Assembly (NCBI RefSeq): GCF_014698505.1
Contig: NZ_JACJTD010000008.1
Coordinates: forward strand, 62,001-126,000
DNA: 64,000 nucleotides
DNA from: Nostoc foliaceum FACHB-393
Lineage (GTDB): Bacteria > Cyanobacteriota > Cyanobacteriia > Cyanobacteriales > Nostocaceae
Direction: 5' to 3'
Below the pieces are notes generated by a model. That model saw nothing but the letters and a program-made list of their open reading frames with translations. It was not told where the DNA came from and did no database searches. How positions within the stretch are numbered: position 1 is the stretch's first letter; each line of letters starts with the position of its first letter. Below are positions 18,240 through 28,828 of the stretch, in pieces. The translations under genes and the position numbers were made by a program.

Positions 18240-18815
18240 ATGACATTACTTGTAGTAGCCACAGGAAATCCCGGTAAGTTGCGGGAAATGCAAGCTTACC
18301 TGGAAAATTCTGGTTGGGAATTAACCCTCAAACCTGAAGAATTAGACATTGAAGAAACGGGCGAAACCTTTGCCGCTAACGCTTGTCTAAAAGCCTCACA
18401 AATTGCTAAAGCCACAGGAAACTGGGCAATTGCTGATGATTCGGGCTTGCAAGTAGATGCCCTAAATGGGGCACCAGGAGTGTATTCTGCACGTTACGCT
18501 AAAACCGACTCAGAACGCATTGCTAGGATATTGAGGGAATTAGGCAACGAAGCAAATCGGCAAGCTCAATTTGTTTGTGCAGTAGCGATCGCTCGTCCTG
18601 ATGGTGCGATCGTATTAGAATCTGAAGGTGTTTGTCGTGGTGAAATTCTCCATGCACCACGTGGTGATGGTGGTTTCGGCTACGACCCAATTTTTTACGT
18701 GCAAGAGTTGCAGTTGACCTTTGCTGAGATGACACGGGAGTTAAAAAGGTCAATTAGCCATCGAGGCAAAGCTTTTACAGCTTTACTTCCGCAACTGGAG
18801 AGAGTTAGGAGTTAG
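18240..18815 (+). CDS. rdgB: XTP/dITP diphosphatase (RdgB/HAM1 family)
   Basis: The enzyme hydrolyses non-canonical purine triphosphates (ITP, XTP and their deoxy forms) to monophosphates, keeping them out of DNA and RNA. The 191-aa length is typical. The N-terminal substrate loop is VATGNPGKLREMQAYL, the catalytic acidic motif is WAIADDSGLQVDALNGAPGV (~62-81), the GDGGFGYDPIF segment is near 142-152, and the SHRGKA motif is near 179-184. Its last codons (RVRS and the stop) are made of the GAGTTAG heptamer repeat that follows, so the C-terminal tail seems to have been shaped by repeat sequence. Confidence 0.93.
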   Translation: MTLLVVATGNPGKLREMQAYLENSGWELTLKPEELDIEETGETFAANACLKASQIAKATGNWAIADDSGLQVDALNGAPGVYSARYAKTDSERIARILRELGNEANRQAQFVCAVAIARPDGAIVLESEGVCRGEILHAPRGDGGFGYDPIFYVQELQLTFAEMTRELKRSISHRGKAFTALLPQLERVRS

Positions 18816-18875
18816 GAGTTAGGAGTTATGAATTCTGACTCACAACTCATAACTTTTAACTCTTAACTCATAACT
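18803..18875. repeat. Heptamer repeat cluster overlapping the rdgB end
   Basis: GAGTTAGGAGTTAGGAGTTA runs through the rdgB stop codon and is followed by complementary units (CTCATAACTTTTAACTCTTA), ending just before the convergent glnB stop. The inverted halves can form a hairpin between the two convergent genes and may serve as a two-way terminator. Confidence 0.7.
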
Positions 18876-18878
18876 TTT

Positions 18879-19553
<675 letters not shown>

Positions 19554-20162
19554 CTAACGTTTCTGATGTTCAAACAAGGGACGCACAACAAAATATCCAG
19601 CACTAAAGGCAGTAAGCATGATTAACAAGATGGTGATAATTAACCACCAGCCATTGAGTCCCTTGGGATCTGACTCAGTAGTGGAATAATAACTTACTTG
19701 TTGCTCTTCTATAAAAATTGGTTCTGGTATCGGAAAATTCATTTCCATCACAGGTGTAGAAAAGTTTTGGCGGCGGCTTTTTTCGGGTGGGGCTTTAGGC
19801 ACAACAGGTGGACTTGGGCGAGAAACCTGTTGAGGTGGACGCGCTTGCGTTACTGGCTGTTTAGCGGCATTTTTCACGTAGCTAGGAGCTTGGGGGGCTT
19901 GGTGATAACTAGAAGTGGCATGGGAATCCACAAACTTTTGCAAATGAGAAAAAGACTCAACAACTTTGGTAATTTCTTGGCGTAGAAGTTGATTTTCTTG
20001 TGCTAATTGCTGATTTTTGGTGGTGAGTGTATGTAGCTTCGCCTGTGCTGCTTGCAACTCTGTTGACAATTCCCGATATACAGATAGTGGTACAGAGGGA
20101 GGGTAGGCTTGAGTAGTCGGTGTTGGCGAATTCCTGTGAACAGAACCTATGGTTGTTCGCAT
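19554..20162 (-). CDS. Coiled-coil protein with a C-terminal membrane anchor
   Basis: This 202-aa protein is not recognised. Residues ~25-75 form a coiled coil (LSTELQAAQAKLHTLTTKNQ). Residues ~85-150 are a Pro/Gln/Ser-rich linker. A single hydrophobic helix near residues 172-192 (WWLIITILLIMLTAFSAGYF) is followed by a short basic tail, which suggests a tail-anchored membrane protein with most of its mass on one side. The ATG at 20162 is preferred; an in-frame TTG at 20216 would add 18 residues. The gene is between glnB and thiD on the same strand, with long gaps on both sides, so it is probably independent. It may be a cyanobacterium-specific protein. Confidence 0.65.
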   Translation of the reverse strand: MRTTIGSVHRNSPTPTTQAYPPSVPLSVYRELSTELQAAQAKLHTLTTKNQQLAQENQLLRQEITKVVESFSHLQKFVDSHATSSYHQAPQAPSYVKNAAKQPVTQARPPQQVSRPSPPVVPKAPPEKSRRQNFSTPVMEMNFPIPEPIFIEEQQVSYYSTTESDPKGLNGWWLIITILLIMLTAFSAGYFVVRPLFEHQKR

Positions 20163-20353
20163 CGGGGGCTTGGTATTAAAAATCAAGGTAAGTAGATCGT
20201 ACAGAGATGCTAACAAAGATAGTCAGCCCTGAAACTATGCCCAAGAATAATAGAAAAATGCCGAAAGGGCAAAGATTTCTTATTTACATTTTGGATATAG
20301 TTCAGTAGTCAGTAGTCAATGGTCATTCAACAGCTTAATAACTGACCACGAGT

Positions 20354-21175
20354 TTAATCTCGTAACAATGGGAAGAAGTGTCCTACAGGGCCTTGCCCTT
20401 TGCCAATATCTAAGGCGTAAGTGAGTGCAGTAGTCACATACGCCTTTGCCTGTTGGACTGCTTGCCACAAGTCTTTTCCCTTAGCCAGATTAGCAGCGAT
20501 CGCAGCCGATAGTGTACAACCAGTACCGTGGGTATTTTTTGTCTCTACTTGCTGGCAAGTCAAAACTTCCAACTTATCGCCATCAAACCAAATATCAACG
20601 CCACGCAAATCTCCCTGCATACCTCCACCCTTGACTAAAACAGCCTTTGTGCGTAAAGCCTTATGAATAATTTCCGCTGCGGCTTGCATATCCTCCAAGG
20701 AATTAATTTGTAAACCGCTTAAAATCTGGGCTTCGTAGCGATTCGGCGTAATTATAACCGCCTTGGGAATCAGGACATGGCACAGAGTCTTCACAGCATC
20801 ATCATCAATCAATTGTGCCCCCGTACGTGACACCATTACTGGATCAACTACTAAATTATCAATTTGTAAAGCTTCCACCTGCTGGGCAACAGCAAAGATA
20901 ATTTCCTGGTTGAGCAACATTCCTGTTTTAGCAGCTTGTACGCCAATATCCTCAACTACTGCCTGAATTTGCGCCACAACAGCCTCTTTTAGCATGGCAT
21001 CAACCCTCCTGACTCCTAGAGTATTTTGTGCCGTGACGCAGGTTATAGCGCTAGTACCGTGGACGCAGTGAAAAGCAAAGGTGCGTAAATCAGCTTGAAT
21101 TCCTGCACCGCCACCACTATCTGAACCAGCAATGGTTAAAGCAACGGGTATTCTGGAGTTTATTTCAGCGTTCAT
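20354..21175 (-). CDS. thiD: Hydroxymethylpyrimidine/phosphomethylpyrimidine kinase
   Basis: ThiD phosphorylates 4-amino-5-hydroxymethyl-2-methylpyrimidine twice in thiamine synthesis. The 273-aa protein starts with VALTIAGSDSGGGAGIQADL, the conserved HMP-binding and nucleotide segment. It carries DPVMVSRTGAQLI, the NRYEA segment, VLVKGGG and the anion-hole motif THGTGCTLSAAIAANLAKG with the catalytic Cys near residue 218. The ATG at 21175 is chosen because the longer frame only adds 11 poorly fitting residues. No TPP riboswitch was recognised in the leader, and no other thi gene is nearby. Confidence 0.93.
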   Translation of the reverse strand: MNAEINSRIPVALTIAGSDSGGGAGIQADLRTFAFHCVHGTSAITCVTAQNTLGVRRVDAMLKEAVVAQIQAVVEDIGVQAAKTGMLLNQEIIFAVAQQVEALQIDNLVVDPVMVSRTGAQLIDDDAVKTLCHVLIPKAVIITPNRYEAQILSGLQINSLEDMQAAAEIIHKALRTKAVLVKGGGMQGDLRGVDIWFDGDKLEVLTCQQVETKNTHGTGCTLSAAIAANLAKGKDLWQAVQQAKAYVTTALTYALDIGKGQGPVGHFFPLLRD

Positions 21176-21875
21176 AATTATGAAGATTAGAGTTGTTGGC
21201 GCAATCAAACCAAACTATCTCAAAGAGTGATGAACTAGGCTAACATCCTCATCCCTTCTTGCAACAACAAAGATTTACGGCAATCTACTTACTGGCAAGA
21301 TGGTTGCGGCTTGGCGTAGGCGTAGCCCACCAGACCCTAAGGGAAAGCAAGCTACGGGTAGCGGAAGTACCAGAAAGCATCGCTTCCAAAAAATCTTTGG
21401 AGCAACTTCATTAAATCCTCGCACAAAGCGCTTTCCATTCCCATATCACTGTGGAAATTAACAGGACTCAACCACGGCACTCCATAGTTTTTCCTGTTTT
21501 GTTGTAAAAAAAGAAACTATATTCTGGGTATTTACTGATATCAATTGCTGTTTGTAAAGGTTACTTTTAACTAAGTTCACAAGACTCAGTTACACCGATT
21601 ACAACAGGTTCGACTAAGTTGTTACATTAGTTCCCTTAAGTTAAGGGGTCAACCTACTAAAGTTTCAACCAATTTAACTTTAACCACTGCAACTTTAAGT
21701 CCTCAGTTATTAGCAAGGGGTGCATTTTACCATGACGATTTGGCAACCTCCTGACCTAAAACAACGGACAAAGCTCTGAGGAATTACTATGCCAATTTAT
21801 GATTATCGTATCGAATATAGCAGATAGCAAAGAGCAGCGATGTCTGCGACGGGCTACGCCTACGCGGCTGCCACA
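21176..21875. other. Spacer with GC-rich repeats, no gene seen
   Basis: This stretch contains GC-rich dispersed repeat fragments, for example around 21300-21370 (GGCGTAGGCGTAGCCCACCA) and at 21839-21866. The part from ~21470 to 21780 is AT-rich without coding character. A short ATG frame at 21789 stops after a few codons and may be part of the decayed gene described next. Confidence 0.4.
21839..21866. repeat. Dispersed repeat with GGGCTACGCCTACGC core, copy 1
   Basis: CGATGTCTGCGACGGGCTAC followed by GCCTACGC matches the reverse complement of 59191-59221 with one mismatch in about 28 bp. Here it appears to interrupt the remnant coding sequence described at 21876. Confidence 0.65.
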
Positions 21876-22046
21876 GATGAAGATACGATTCCATTCGATT
21901 CCAGCTTTTAACAACAAGCCCAGAGAAGACAGAAAACGTCTCCGGCTTTGCGCTGCCTTATCTACGTGCTAATCGTCCGATCACCCTCAATAAAACACTG
22001 ACGATTGACGGTATCGATACCCCTGATTTAACTATCAACGGTTGAC
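21876..22046 (+). pseudogene. Remnant of a parallel beta-helix repeat protein
   Basis: Two pieces in different frames resemble the start of calcium-binding beta-helix proteins. DEDTIPFDSSF (21876 on) ends in a stop. PITLNKTLTIDGIDTPDLTI (21977 on) is shifted by two frames and ends in a stop at ~22043. The phrase with TLTIDG..DLTING is common in secreted repeat proteins. The intact chimeric beta-helix/RTX gene begins only ~210 bp downstream, so this may be the decayed N-terminal part of a related neighbour. The homology is a visual impression. Confidence 0.45.
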
Positions 22047-22256
22047 AGGAGAAAAATTTTCAGTTTTACAACAGTGTTTCTACAAACGACGCGATTTCAA
22101 GTTGCGATCGCCTACGGCGTGTGGGTACGCCATCGGACAACTGTGACTGTCTTGAACAGTCCAGACAGATGACTCATTCAAATAACTATTTAGCAACTAA
22201 AAAAAGTTGCTGAGAGTGTACGACCAATTCCCCTTACACACATTCGGAGTAAACCT

Positions 22257-25100
22257 ATGGCTGGCAAAACATATTACGTTTCTGGAACAGGTAATGATAA
22301 AAGTAATGGCTTGAATGAGGGAGCCGCATTTCGCACGCTCCAAAAAGCTGCTAACTTGGTGCAGGCAGGTGATACGGTTTACGTCATGAATGGTACTTAC
22401 ACAAACACAGCCTCTGCTAATATCCTAAGTATTACAAATAAGCAGGGTAAGGCTGATGCACCGATCACATTTACTGCATATCCCGGGCACACACCTGTTT
22501 TAGAAGCACACAAAAATAATTGGAATGCTATATCAATTTCAGGCTCTTCATACGTAGTAGTTGAAGGGCTAACGCTGGTGGGAGCACGAGATGAAATTAC
22601 ATTAGAATATGCGCTTCAGCAAAAAGACAATTTAAATAACCCAGCAACATCTGGAAATGGTATTAATATTACATTCACTAATGGCAGCCAAAAGCAACGT
22701 TCACATCACATCACAATTAAAAATAATAATGTTTCTAAGTTTCCAGGAGGCGGGATTGCAGGAACAGAAGTAGACTACATTACAGTAGAAAACAATGTCG
22801 TTTCTGGAAATGCTTGGTATTCACCTTATGGGAACCAAGGAATTACAATGCTTAATCTTTGGAACTCTGATAATAACGTAACAGATTATAAAGTAATTCT
22901 TCGGGGTAACACCTCTTTTGATAATAACCAATTAGTTCCTTGGATTAATGCAGGAAAAATAACAGAGGGTCATGGAATAATGCTTGACACTTCTTATATT
23001 GGAGGTGTTGCGTATACTGGTAAAGCCTTAATCAGTAATAACTTAGTTTACAACAATGGAGGGGCTGGAATCCAAATTTTCAAAGGAGAAAATCCTGTAG
23101 ACATTATTAATAATACAACTTACCAAAACTCACAAACAATCCCAGACGGAGAAATTTTTGTTAACAGTGCTAAAAATGTTCGAGCCTCTAACAATATTAT
23201 GTATGCAAGCAACGGGGAGTCTGTGACTTTGCTCGTTAATTCTAGTAATGTTTCATTTGACAATAACCTTGCTTACAACGGAGTTTTTAAAGGCACAGGA
23301 TCAGGAAATATTTTAAACAAAGACCCGTTGTTTGTTGATGCAGCGAATGGTGACTTTAGGCTCAAACCTGGAAGTCCTGCAATCGATGCTGGTTCTAATG
23401 CCTTCAATAGCATCACTAAAAATATTCCCCTAGATGGCGATGGCAACGGCAGTGTATTAATTGACATTGGCGCATACGAAGCCCCCACCAATAATACTCC
23501 TACCCCCGAAATTCAAGTTCTTGATGGCACAGTTGACATTGCAGATAACAGTACCACCGCTATTAACTTTGGCGACAGCATTGTTGGCAGCACCCTGACC
23601 AAAACTTTTACTATTAAGAATACTGGTATAGCTGCACTCAACCTGAGTAATCTCAAACTCCCCGATGGCTTTAGTTTGGTAGGAACTTTTCCAGCTACCT
23701 TGGCTGCCAAGACTTCGACCAGTATAACGGTGGCACTCAATACGAATACACCTGGAACCTACACTGGCAACTTCAGTTTAAGCAACAACGATAGTAACGA
23801 AAGCCCCTTTGACTTTGCTATTAGTGGTAGAGTTACTGCTCCCGAAATTCAAGTTCTCAATGGCACAGTTGACATTGTAGATGGCAGCACTACTGCGATT
23901 AACTTTGGTAATGTCGCTTTCGGCAGTACCGTAACCAAAACTTTCACCATCAAGAATATTGGTACAGCTGCACTCAACCTGAGTAATCTCAAACTCCCTG
24001 ACGGCTTTAGTTTGGTAGGAACTCTTCCAACTACCTTGGCTACTAAGGCTTCGACGAGTATAAAAGTGGCACTCAATACGAAAACACCTGGAACCTATGC
24101 TGGCAGTTTCAGTCTGACCAATAACGATAGTGACGAAAGCCCCTTTGACTTTGCCATTAGTGGTACAGTTAAGCCCGCTCCTGCTCCCGAAATTCAAGTT
24201 CTCAATGGCACAGTTAACATTGCAGATGGCAGCACTACTGCGATTAACTTTGGTAATGTCGCTTTCGGCAGTACCGTAACCAAAACTTTCACCATCAAGA
24301 ACATTGGTACAGCTGCACTCAACGTGAGTAATCTCAAACTCCCCGACGGCTTTAGTTTGGTAGGAACTCTTCCATATACCGTGGCTGCCAACACTTCAAA
24401 AAGTATAACAGTGGCACTCAATACGAATACACCTACGCCTGGAACCTATGCTGGCAGTTTCAGTTTGACCAACAACGATAGTGACGAAAGCCCCTTTGAC
24501 TTTGCCATTAGTGGGACAGTTAAAGCCCCTCTTGCTACCGAAATTTATCTTCTCAATGGCACTGCAAATTCTGAGTACTTAAAAGGCAATGCCCCAGCCA
24601 ATAAGATTTATGGCTTTGGGGGTGCAGATACCATCATAGGTAATCTAGGAAATGACCAACTTTTTGGAGGCGACGGAAACGATACTCTCTGGGCAAATGA
24701 TGGGAATGACTTGCTCTATGGTGATAGCGGCAATGACAAGCTTTCGGGTGATAACGGTAACGATACACTATTTGGTGGTATCGGTGATGACCAACTTTTA
24801 GGGGGCGCAGGCAATGACTGGCTTTATGGGGGCGCAGGCAAAGATGTACTTACAGGGGGTTATGGTGCTGACACCTTTGTATTGGCTTTAGGTCAGGGCA
24901 CGGACTCCATTACTGACTTTGCAGTAGGCACTGACAAGTTTGCGTTGTCAGGTGGTCTCAAGTTCGGTCAATTGTTGATACAGCAACAAGGAAGTCAAGC
25001 CTTCATTATGAATAGTTCTGACAATCAAGTGTTGGCAATGTTGGATAATGTCACTGCAAGTATACTTTCGGCTCAACCTTCCACTTTTATCACTATTTAG
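22257..25100 (+). CDS. Chimeric beta-helix / choice-of-anchor D / RTX calcium-binding protein
   Basis: A 947-aa probable extracellular protein. Residues ~5-400 form a right-handed parallel beta-helix, opening [20 protein letters not shown] with many NN(V/I)xxN turns. Residues ~418-760 are three ~112-residue Ig-like repeats of the choice-of-anchor D type, each starting PEIQVL(D/N)GTV and containing TKTFTIKN. Residues ~790-870 hold RTX nonapeptides ([18 protein letters not shown]). A typical RTX terminal segment [20 protein letters not shown] follows. There is no N-terminal signal peptide, and the RTX tail implies type I secretion; both the secretion route and calcium binding are inferred. GGAG lies 8 bp before the ATG. 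Adhesive, sheath or carbohydrate-active roles are all possible, and no catalytic residues can be named. Confidence 0.85.
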   Translation: MAGKTYYVSGTGNDKSNGLNEGAAFRTLQKAANLVQAGDTVYVMNGTYTNTASANILSITNKQGKADAPITFTAYPGHTPVLEAHKNNWNAISISGSSYVVVEGLTLVGARDEITLEYALQQKDNLNNPATSGNGINITFTNGSQKQRSHHITIKNNNVSKFPGGGIAGTEVDYITVENNVVSGNAWYSPYGNQGITMLNLWNSDNNVTDYKVILRGNTSFDNNQLVPWINAGKITEGHGIMLDTSYIGGVAYTGKALISNNLVYNNGGAGIQIFKGENPVDIINNTTYQNSQTIPDGEIFVNSAKNVRASNNIMYASNGESVTLLVNSSNVSFDNNLAYNGVFKGTGSGNILNKDPLFVDAANGDFRLKPGSPAIDAGSNAFNSITKNIPLDGDGNGSVLIDIGAYEAPTNNTPTPEIQVLDGTVDIADNSTTAINFGDSIVGSTLTKTFTIKNTGIAALNLSNLKLPDGFSLVGTFPATLAAKTSTSITVALNTNTPGTYTGNFSLSNNDSNESPFDFAISGRVTAPEIQVLNGTVDIVDGSTTAINFGNVAFGSTVTKTFTIKNIGTAALNLSNLKLPDGFSLVGTLPTTLATKASTSIKVALNTKTPGTYAGSFSLTNNDSDESPFDFAISGTVKPAPAPEIQVLNGTVNIADGSTTAINFGNVAFGSTVTKTFTIKNIGTAALNVSNLKLPDGFSLVGTLPYTVAANTSKSITVALNTNTPTPGTYAGSFSLTNNDSDESPFDFAISGTVKAPLATEIYLLNGTANSEYLKGNAPANKIYGFGGADTIIGNLGNDQLFGGDGNDTLWANDGNDLLYGDSGNDKLSGDNGNDTLFGGIGDDQLLGGAGNDWLYGGAGKDVLTGGYGADTFVLALGQGTDSITDFAVGTDKFALSGGLKFGQLLIQQQGSQAFIMNSSDNQVLAMLDNVTASILSAQPSTFITI

Positions 25101-25485
25101 TTGTGTCTTTTGATAACCCTGTCTCTTCTCTACGAGAGGCTGTGCTAACGGAGAAGGTGTAGAGGAATAACTAGACAAAGAAGATTTAATCTTGAGCAAC
25201 TAAATTCTTTGCTAGCGTTCCCTACACCCTATCTCTGTCAAGGGGTTGCGTTCAAAAACTAGCATTAGTCTGGTAAAAGTACAAAAAAAGGAGAATCACC
25301 AAAAACAGACTTCACCGCCAGTATTGCTCAACCTCACTACGCGATCGCTCTTAATTCATACTTTAACTGGTCTCGATGATCGCACAGCTAATGTGCTGAT
25401 GACATCTTGGACTTTCCTCTATCTTCAATTAAATATTTTGATTATGATATCTACTGCCATAGATAATTAGCCAGACTTAATATAA
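25101..25485. other. Intergenic region, no gene recognised
   Basis: An open frame at 25246-25470 does not resemble any protein. Around 25103-25165 there are imperfect inverted sequences (CTCTTCTCTACGAGAG near 25124) that could end transcription of the RTX gene. Nothing else was recognised. Confidence 0.35.
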
Positions 25486-25920
25486 CTACTGATTCGCTTG
25501 CGATCGCAAACTTTCTAACGCCCCCTGCAAAAACTTACCCCATTCTGCTGCCAAAGGGATTTCTGTAAACGGAACCCGCACTGAACCACTAGATTCGGAA
25601 AATAGAAATTCTAACTCTATAGAACGACCTTTCTCCGGTATATTTTCTAAATCTACTTTTTTTTCATCTACTAAAAGATATATTTCCCTAACATCAAGCA
25701 AAGAGAATGTTTCTAGTTTAACAGGCCCTTTAGGTGTGGGTTTTCCCCAAGTTAAATTGTTGCCTTTTTGACCCAATACTGAATAAATATCGTACTTAGC
25801 CCGTTCAAATTGCTCTGCCCAAGCGCGATAGGCTTCAACTTTTTGATACTCCTTCGAGCCTTGCCAAGCCAACCAGAAAAACATTACTAATAGGGGCAAC
25901 CACAAAAGACCACGTTCCAT
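25486..25920 (-). CDS. Small protein with an N-terminal membrane helix, unknown function
   Basis: A 144-aa protein, not recognised. Residues ~5-22 (LLWLPLLVMFFWLAWQG) are a membrane helix or uncleaved signal. The remaining ~120 residues mix strands and helices, with the charged segment VDEKKVDLENIPEKGRSIEL and the closing helix AAEWGKFLQGALESLRSQ, and look like a compact extracytoplasmic or cytoplasmic domain. It is divergent from the subtilase gene, separated by 113 bp that must hold both promoters. It has the character of a conserved cyanobacterial hypothetical protein, but no family can be named. Confidence 0.65.
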   Translation of the reverse strand: MERGLLWLPLLVMFFWLAWQGSKEYQKVEAYRAWAEQFERAKYDIYSVLGQKGNNLTWGKPTPKGPVKLETFSLLDVREIYLLVDEKKVDLENIPEKGRSIELEFLFSESSGSVRVPFTEIPLAAEWGKFLQGALESLRSQANQ

Positions 25921-26033
25921 CGTTTAAAAAAGTCCTGAGTGAAACTTGTAACTAAAAGTGCAAAATCCACCACTAAAGGATGGAGATAAGTTATGGTAGT
26001 GAGCAAACTGGCAAAAAGCGGTGATGAGTTAAT

Positions 26034-27884
26034 ATGAGAAAGCTTATATTATTGTGCTTGTTTGTCATTGGGCTGGGATCTGCCATATTTGGTTTCCTGA
26101 ATTTCCAGGGATTGGCAGCTAAAGGAGAGTTTGAGACGATTTTGCTTGATTTTCGGGAAGATATTCCATCAATTGTGGTGGAACAGAATTTGCAAGCGAT
26201 CGCCAAACAATACAACGTTACACCCCAATTAGACAACAAGTTTTCCAAAAAAGATAATGTTTATATTGTCAAAGGCGATCGCCAGCGACTTCAAGAACTG
26301 AAAAAATCTCAGTTTGTCCAAGCTACAGAATTTATTGAACCAAATTATATCTACAGGAAGATTCCACAGCCCGGTGAAGCAGCTTGGTTAGGTGAATTTT
26401 TGAGACCACAAGAAGATGATGAGACAAGCCCCTCATTAACTGGCCCCAATGACCAATATTACAGCAAGCAGTGGAACTTGCACAAAATTGGTATTGAAGG
26501 CGCATGGAGTCAAACCAAAGGCAGTGGCATTACAGTTGCAGTAATTGACACCGGGATTACTAAGGTTCGGGATTTGTATGAGACAAAATTCGTCAAAGGC
26601 TATGATTTTGTAAACGACCGAGAAGAAGCCAAAGACGATAATGGTCACGGTACCCATGTTGCCGGAACTATTGCCCAAGCCACAAATAATAAATATGGCG
26701 TAGCTGGAATTGCTTACGAAGCCAGTCTGATGCCGTTAAAGGTACTCAGTTCTTATGGTGGCGGTACTGTTGCCGATATTGCCGAAGCAATTAAATTCGC
26801 TGCCGATAAAGGCGCAGATGTGATTAATATGAGCTTGGGCGGTAGCGGTGAAAGCAAGTTGATGAAAGAAGCGATCGACTATGCCCATAGAAAAGGCGTA
26901 GTTATCGTTGCCGCAGCAGGAAATGAAAACGCCAATGGGGCAGGCTATCCAGCCCGCTATCCCTACGTCATCGGCGTTTCGGCAATTGGTCCAGATGGCG
27001 AAAGAGCACCCTATTCTAACTTTGGTGCTGGGGTAGATATCTCTGCTCCTGGCGGTAGTGAAGCTGGTAAGATTCTCCAAGAAACTATCGACGAAAAGGG
27101 CGAAGGGGTATTTCTGGGCTTCCAGGGTACAAGCATGGCTTCTCCCCACGTTGCTGGTGTTGCGGCATTAATCAAAGCTGCTGGCATCAAAGAACCAGAT
27201 GAAGTTTTAAAAGTCCTCAAGCAATCGGCGCGAGTTATCCAGGATGATGGTTTGAACTATTATGGCGCTGGACAACTCAATGCAGAAGCAGCAGTCAAAC
27301 TAGCCTTTGGAGGGCAAATCAGTTTTCCAGATTTCTTCCGCTGGTTAAGAGATAACGGCTATCTCAACCCCGGCTTTTGGATTGATGGTGGTGCAGTAGC
27401 ACTGTTACCCAAGATTTTAATGGTAGTTGGTTCCTATCTGCTGGCTTGGTTTTTACGGGTTTACTTCCCCTTTGCTTGGAGTTGGTCTTTATCCAGTGGA
27501 CTAATTGCCGGCAGTTCTGGGTTATTCTTCCTCAAGGGAATCTATATTTTTGATCTTCCTCAATGGCCTTTCCGGGTTTTGGGCAGTTCAATTCCCGAAC
27601 TAGGCAATACCCTCCAGGGAACTGATGCGTTGAATCCCTTGTTTGCTAGCGTACTGATTCCCATTGTTTTAATGGCATTGCTGCTAGGACATCCTAGTTG
27701 GAAATGGTTTGCCATTGGTTCAACCTTAGGTGTAGTAGCGTGCTTGACGGTGAGTGCGCTTTACGACCCAGCAGTTTGGGGTTTGGGAAGTGGTAACTTA
27801 GCACGCCTCTTCCTGATCGCGAATGCCATAATCTGTTATGGACTTGCTCGTTTAGCATTAAAAAACGAAGAAAAAACAGCATAA
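26034..27884 (+). CDS. Subtilisin-like (S8) serine protease with C-terminal membrane segments
   Basis: A 616-aa peptidase with a complete catalytic triad: Asp172 in VAVIDTGI, His205 in [10 protein letters not shown], and Ser367 in [11 protein letters not shown]. The oxyanion-hole Asn is in [12 protein letters not shown] (~295). The N terminus is a signal peptide or anchor ([20 protein letters not shown]). Residues ~30-110 resemble a subtilase propeptide. Unusually for secreted subtilases, the last ~170 residues contain four or five hydrophobic helices (for example [20 protein letters not shown] and [12 protein letters not shown]). The protease is therefore probably held in the plasma or thylakoid membrane with its catalytic domain outside the cytoplasm. 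Substrate is unknown. A heptamer array separates it from the next gene. Confidence 0.9.
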   Translation: MRKLILLCLFVIGLGSAIFGFLNFQGLAAKGEFETILLDFREDIPSIVVEQNLQAIAKQYNVTPQLDNKFSKKDNVYIVKGDRQRLQELKKSQFVQATEFIEPNYIYRKIPQPGEAAWLGEFLRPQEDDETSPSLTGPNDQYYSKQWNLHKIGIEGAWSQTKGSGITVAVIDTGITKVRDLYETKFVKGYDFVNDREEAKDDNGHGTHVAGTIAQATNNKYGVAGIAYEASLMPLKVLSSYGGGTVADIAEAIKFAADKGADVINMSLGGSGESKLMKEAIDYAHRKGVVIVAAAGNENANGAGYPARYPYVIGVSAIGPDGERAPYSNFGAGVDISAPGGSEAGKILQETIDEKGEGVFLGFQGTSMASPHVAGVAALIKAAGIKEPDEVLKVLKQSARVIQDDGLNYYGAGQLNAEAAVKLAFGGQISFPDFFRWLRDNGYLNPGFWIDGGAVALLPKILMVVGSYLLAWFLRVYFPFAWSWSLSSGLIAGSSGLFFLKGIYIFDLPQWPFRVLGSSIPELGNTLQGTDALNPLFASVLIPIVLMALLLGHPSWKWFAIGSTLGVVACLTVSALYDPAVWGLGSGNLARLFLIANAIICYGLARLALKNEEKTA

Positions 27885-27924
27885 ATGGGTAGTGGGGCAT
27901 GGGGAATGAATTTTTATAACCCCT

Positions 27925-28040
27925 AACTCCCAACTCCCAACTCCCAACTCCCAAGTCCCAACTCCCAACTCCCAACTCCCAACTCCCAACTCCCAACTCC
28001 CAACTCCCAACTCCCAACTCCCAACTCCCAACTCCCAACT
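27925..28040. repeat. Tandem heptamer array, about 16.5 copies of AACTCCC
   Basis: Near-perfect tandem copies of AACTCCC, with one variant (AAGTCCC), run for 116 bp and are followed by two copies of CAGCACT. The array ends 18 bp before the ATG of the next gene, so it lies in that gene's leader or promoter. It is the longest and most regular heptamer array in the window. Confidence 0.97.
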
Positions 28041-28058
28041 CAGCACTCAGCACTGTTT

Positions 28059-28292
28059 ATGAGCATTACAATTACAGGTACAATCCAACATCGTGATATT
28101 GGCACAGGCGCATGGGCGTTAGTCACAGAAGAGGGCGTTACTTACGAAATCCTCAGAGGGGCTGACAAAGACTTACTCAAAGCCGGGCAAAAAGCAAAAG
28201 TTAAAGGACAGGTGCGTGAAGATATCATGACAACTGCCATGATTGGCCCTGCCCTAGAGGTCAAATCTTTTGAGGTAATTAGTTCTGATTAG
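28059..28292 (+). CDS. Small conserved-type protein, possible OB-like fold
   Basis: A 77-aa protein of unknown function. The pattern of short strands (ITITGTIQHRDIGTGAWALV, VTYEILRG, AKVKGQVRED, LEVKSFEVI) suggests a five-stranded barrel like OB-fold or DUF5818-type proteins. It has no signal peptide and no cysteines. The gene immediately follows the AACTCCC array, so its promoter must lie in or before the array. Its 3' end overlaps the convergent thioredoxin-like gene by 14 bp. The even strand spacing and the lack of a better frame support it being real. Confidence 0.7.
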   Translation: MSITITGTIQHRDIGTGAWALVTEEGVTYEILRGADKDLLKAGQKAKVKGQVREDIMTTAMIGPALEVKSFEVISSD

Positions 28293-28602
28293 CTGTGGAA
28301 TCCAGAACCTCTTGAAGACGGGTTCTAAACTCCCCTTTGGGATGACCTCCTTTTACCTCACCCACAATCTGAAATTCCCCTTCTGGAGAATTGCAGATGA
28401 TGTAAGTAGGCCATCCCATTTCTGATTTATCGGGATACTGGGTTAATAAAATCTTGCGATACTTACGGTAAGCAGCCGTATCCTGCATTTTTACATCGAT
28501 AAATTCTAAACCCAGTTCTTCTGCCACCTTTTTGTCATAAAAAGACATTTTGTGACATATGCCGCATTCTTCTGAAGAGAATTTAATTACAGCTAAACTC
28601 AT
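28279..28602 (-). CDS. Thioredoxin-like protein
   Basis: A 107-aa thioredoxin-fold protein with the redox motif CGIC at residues 13-16 (FSSEECGICHKM). The conserved cis-Pro is in GWPTYIICNSPEG (~residue 66). The active-site sequence is not the classical WCGPC, so it may act as a specialised disulfide reductase or a redox sensor rather than a general thioredoxin. Length is normal for a single thioredoxin domain and no signal peptide is present, so it should be cytoplasmic. It overlaps the convergent small gene by 14 bp, which implies some mutual interference in expression. Confidence 0.85.
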   Translation of the reverse strand: MSLAVIKFSSEECGICHKMSFYDKKVAEELGLEFIDVKMQDTAAYRKYRKILLTQYPDKSEMGWPTYIICNSPEGEFQIVGEVKGGHPKGEFRTRLQEVLDSTANQN

Positions 28603-28828
28603 GGGTTGGAGACTCTTTGCTTTTAGATAAAGATTATTAACATAATGCCATGAAATACTACCATATAGAACTTAAGGCTGAAACCCTGATTTAATATTTT
28701 TTCTCTAAGGTTTTTTAGCAGGGATGCACTTTGGGACGAGATAATTTTAGAATGGTTATCAATTAATAGGAAGAAATGAAATGCGTTCCCCCTGAGGTAA
28801 GCGCAGAGGTACGCAGAGTCTTCCTCTC

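Noticed and set aside
25246-25470. 74-aa frame after the RTX gene
   Set aside because: No hydrophobic, repeat or domain pattern, and no clear ribosome binding site. Treated as chance.
27925-28040. Possible CRISPR or coding repeat
   Set aside because: Repeats are 7 bp, contiguous and without spacers. Open frames across them would encode only a monotonous peptide.
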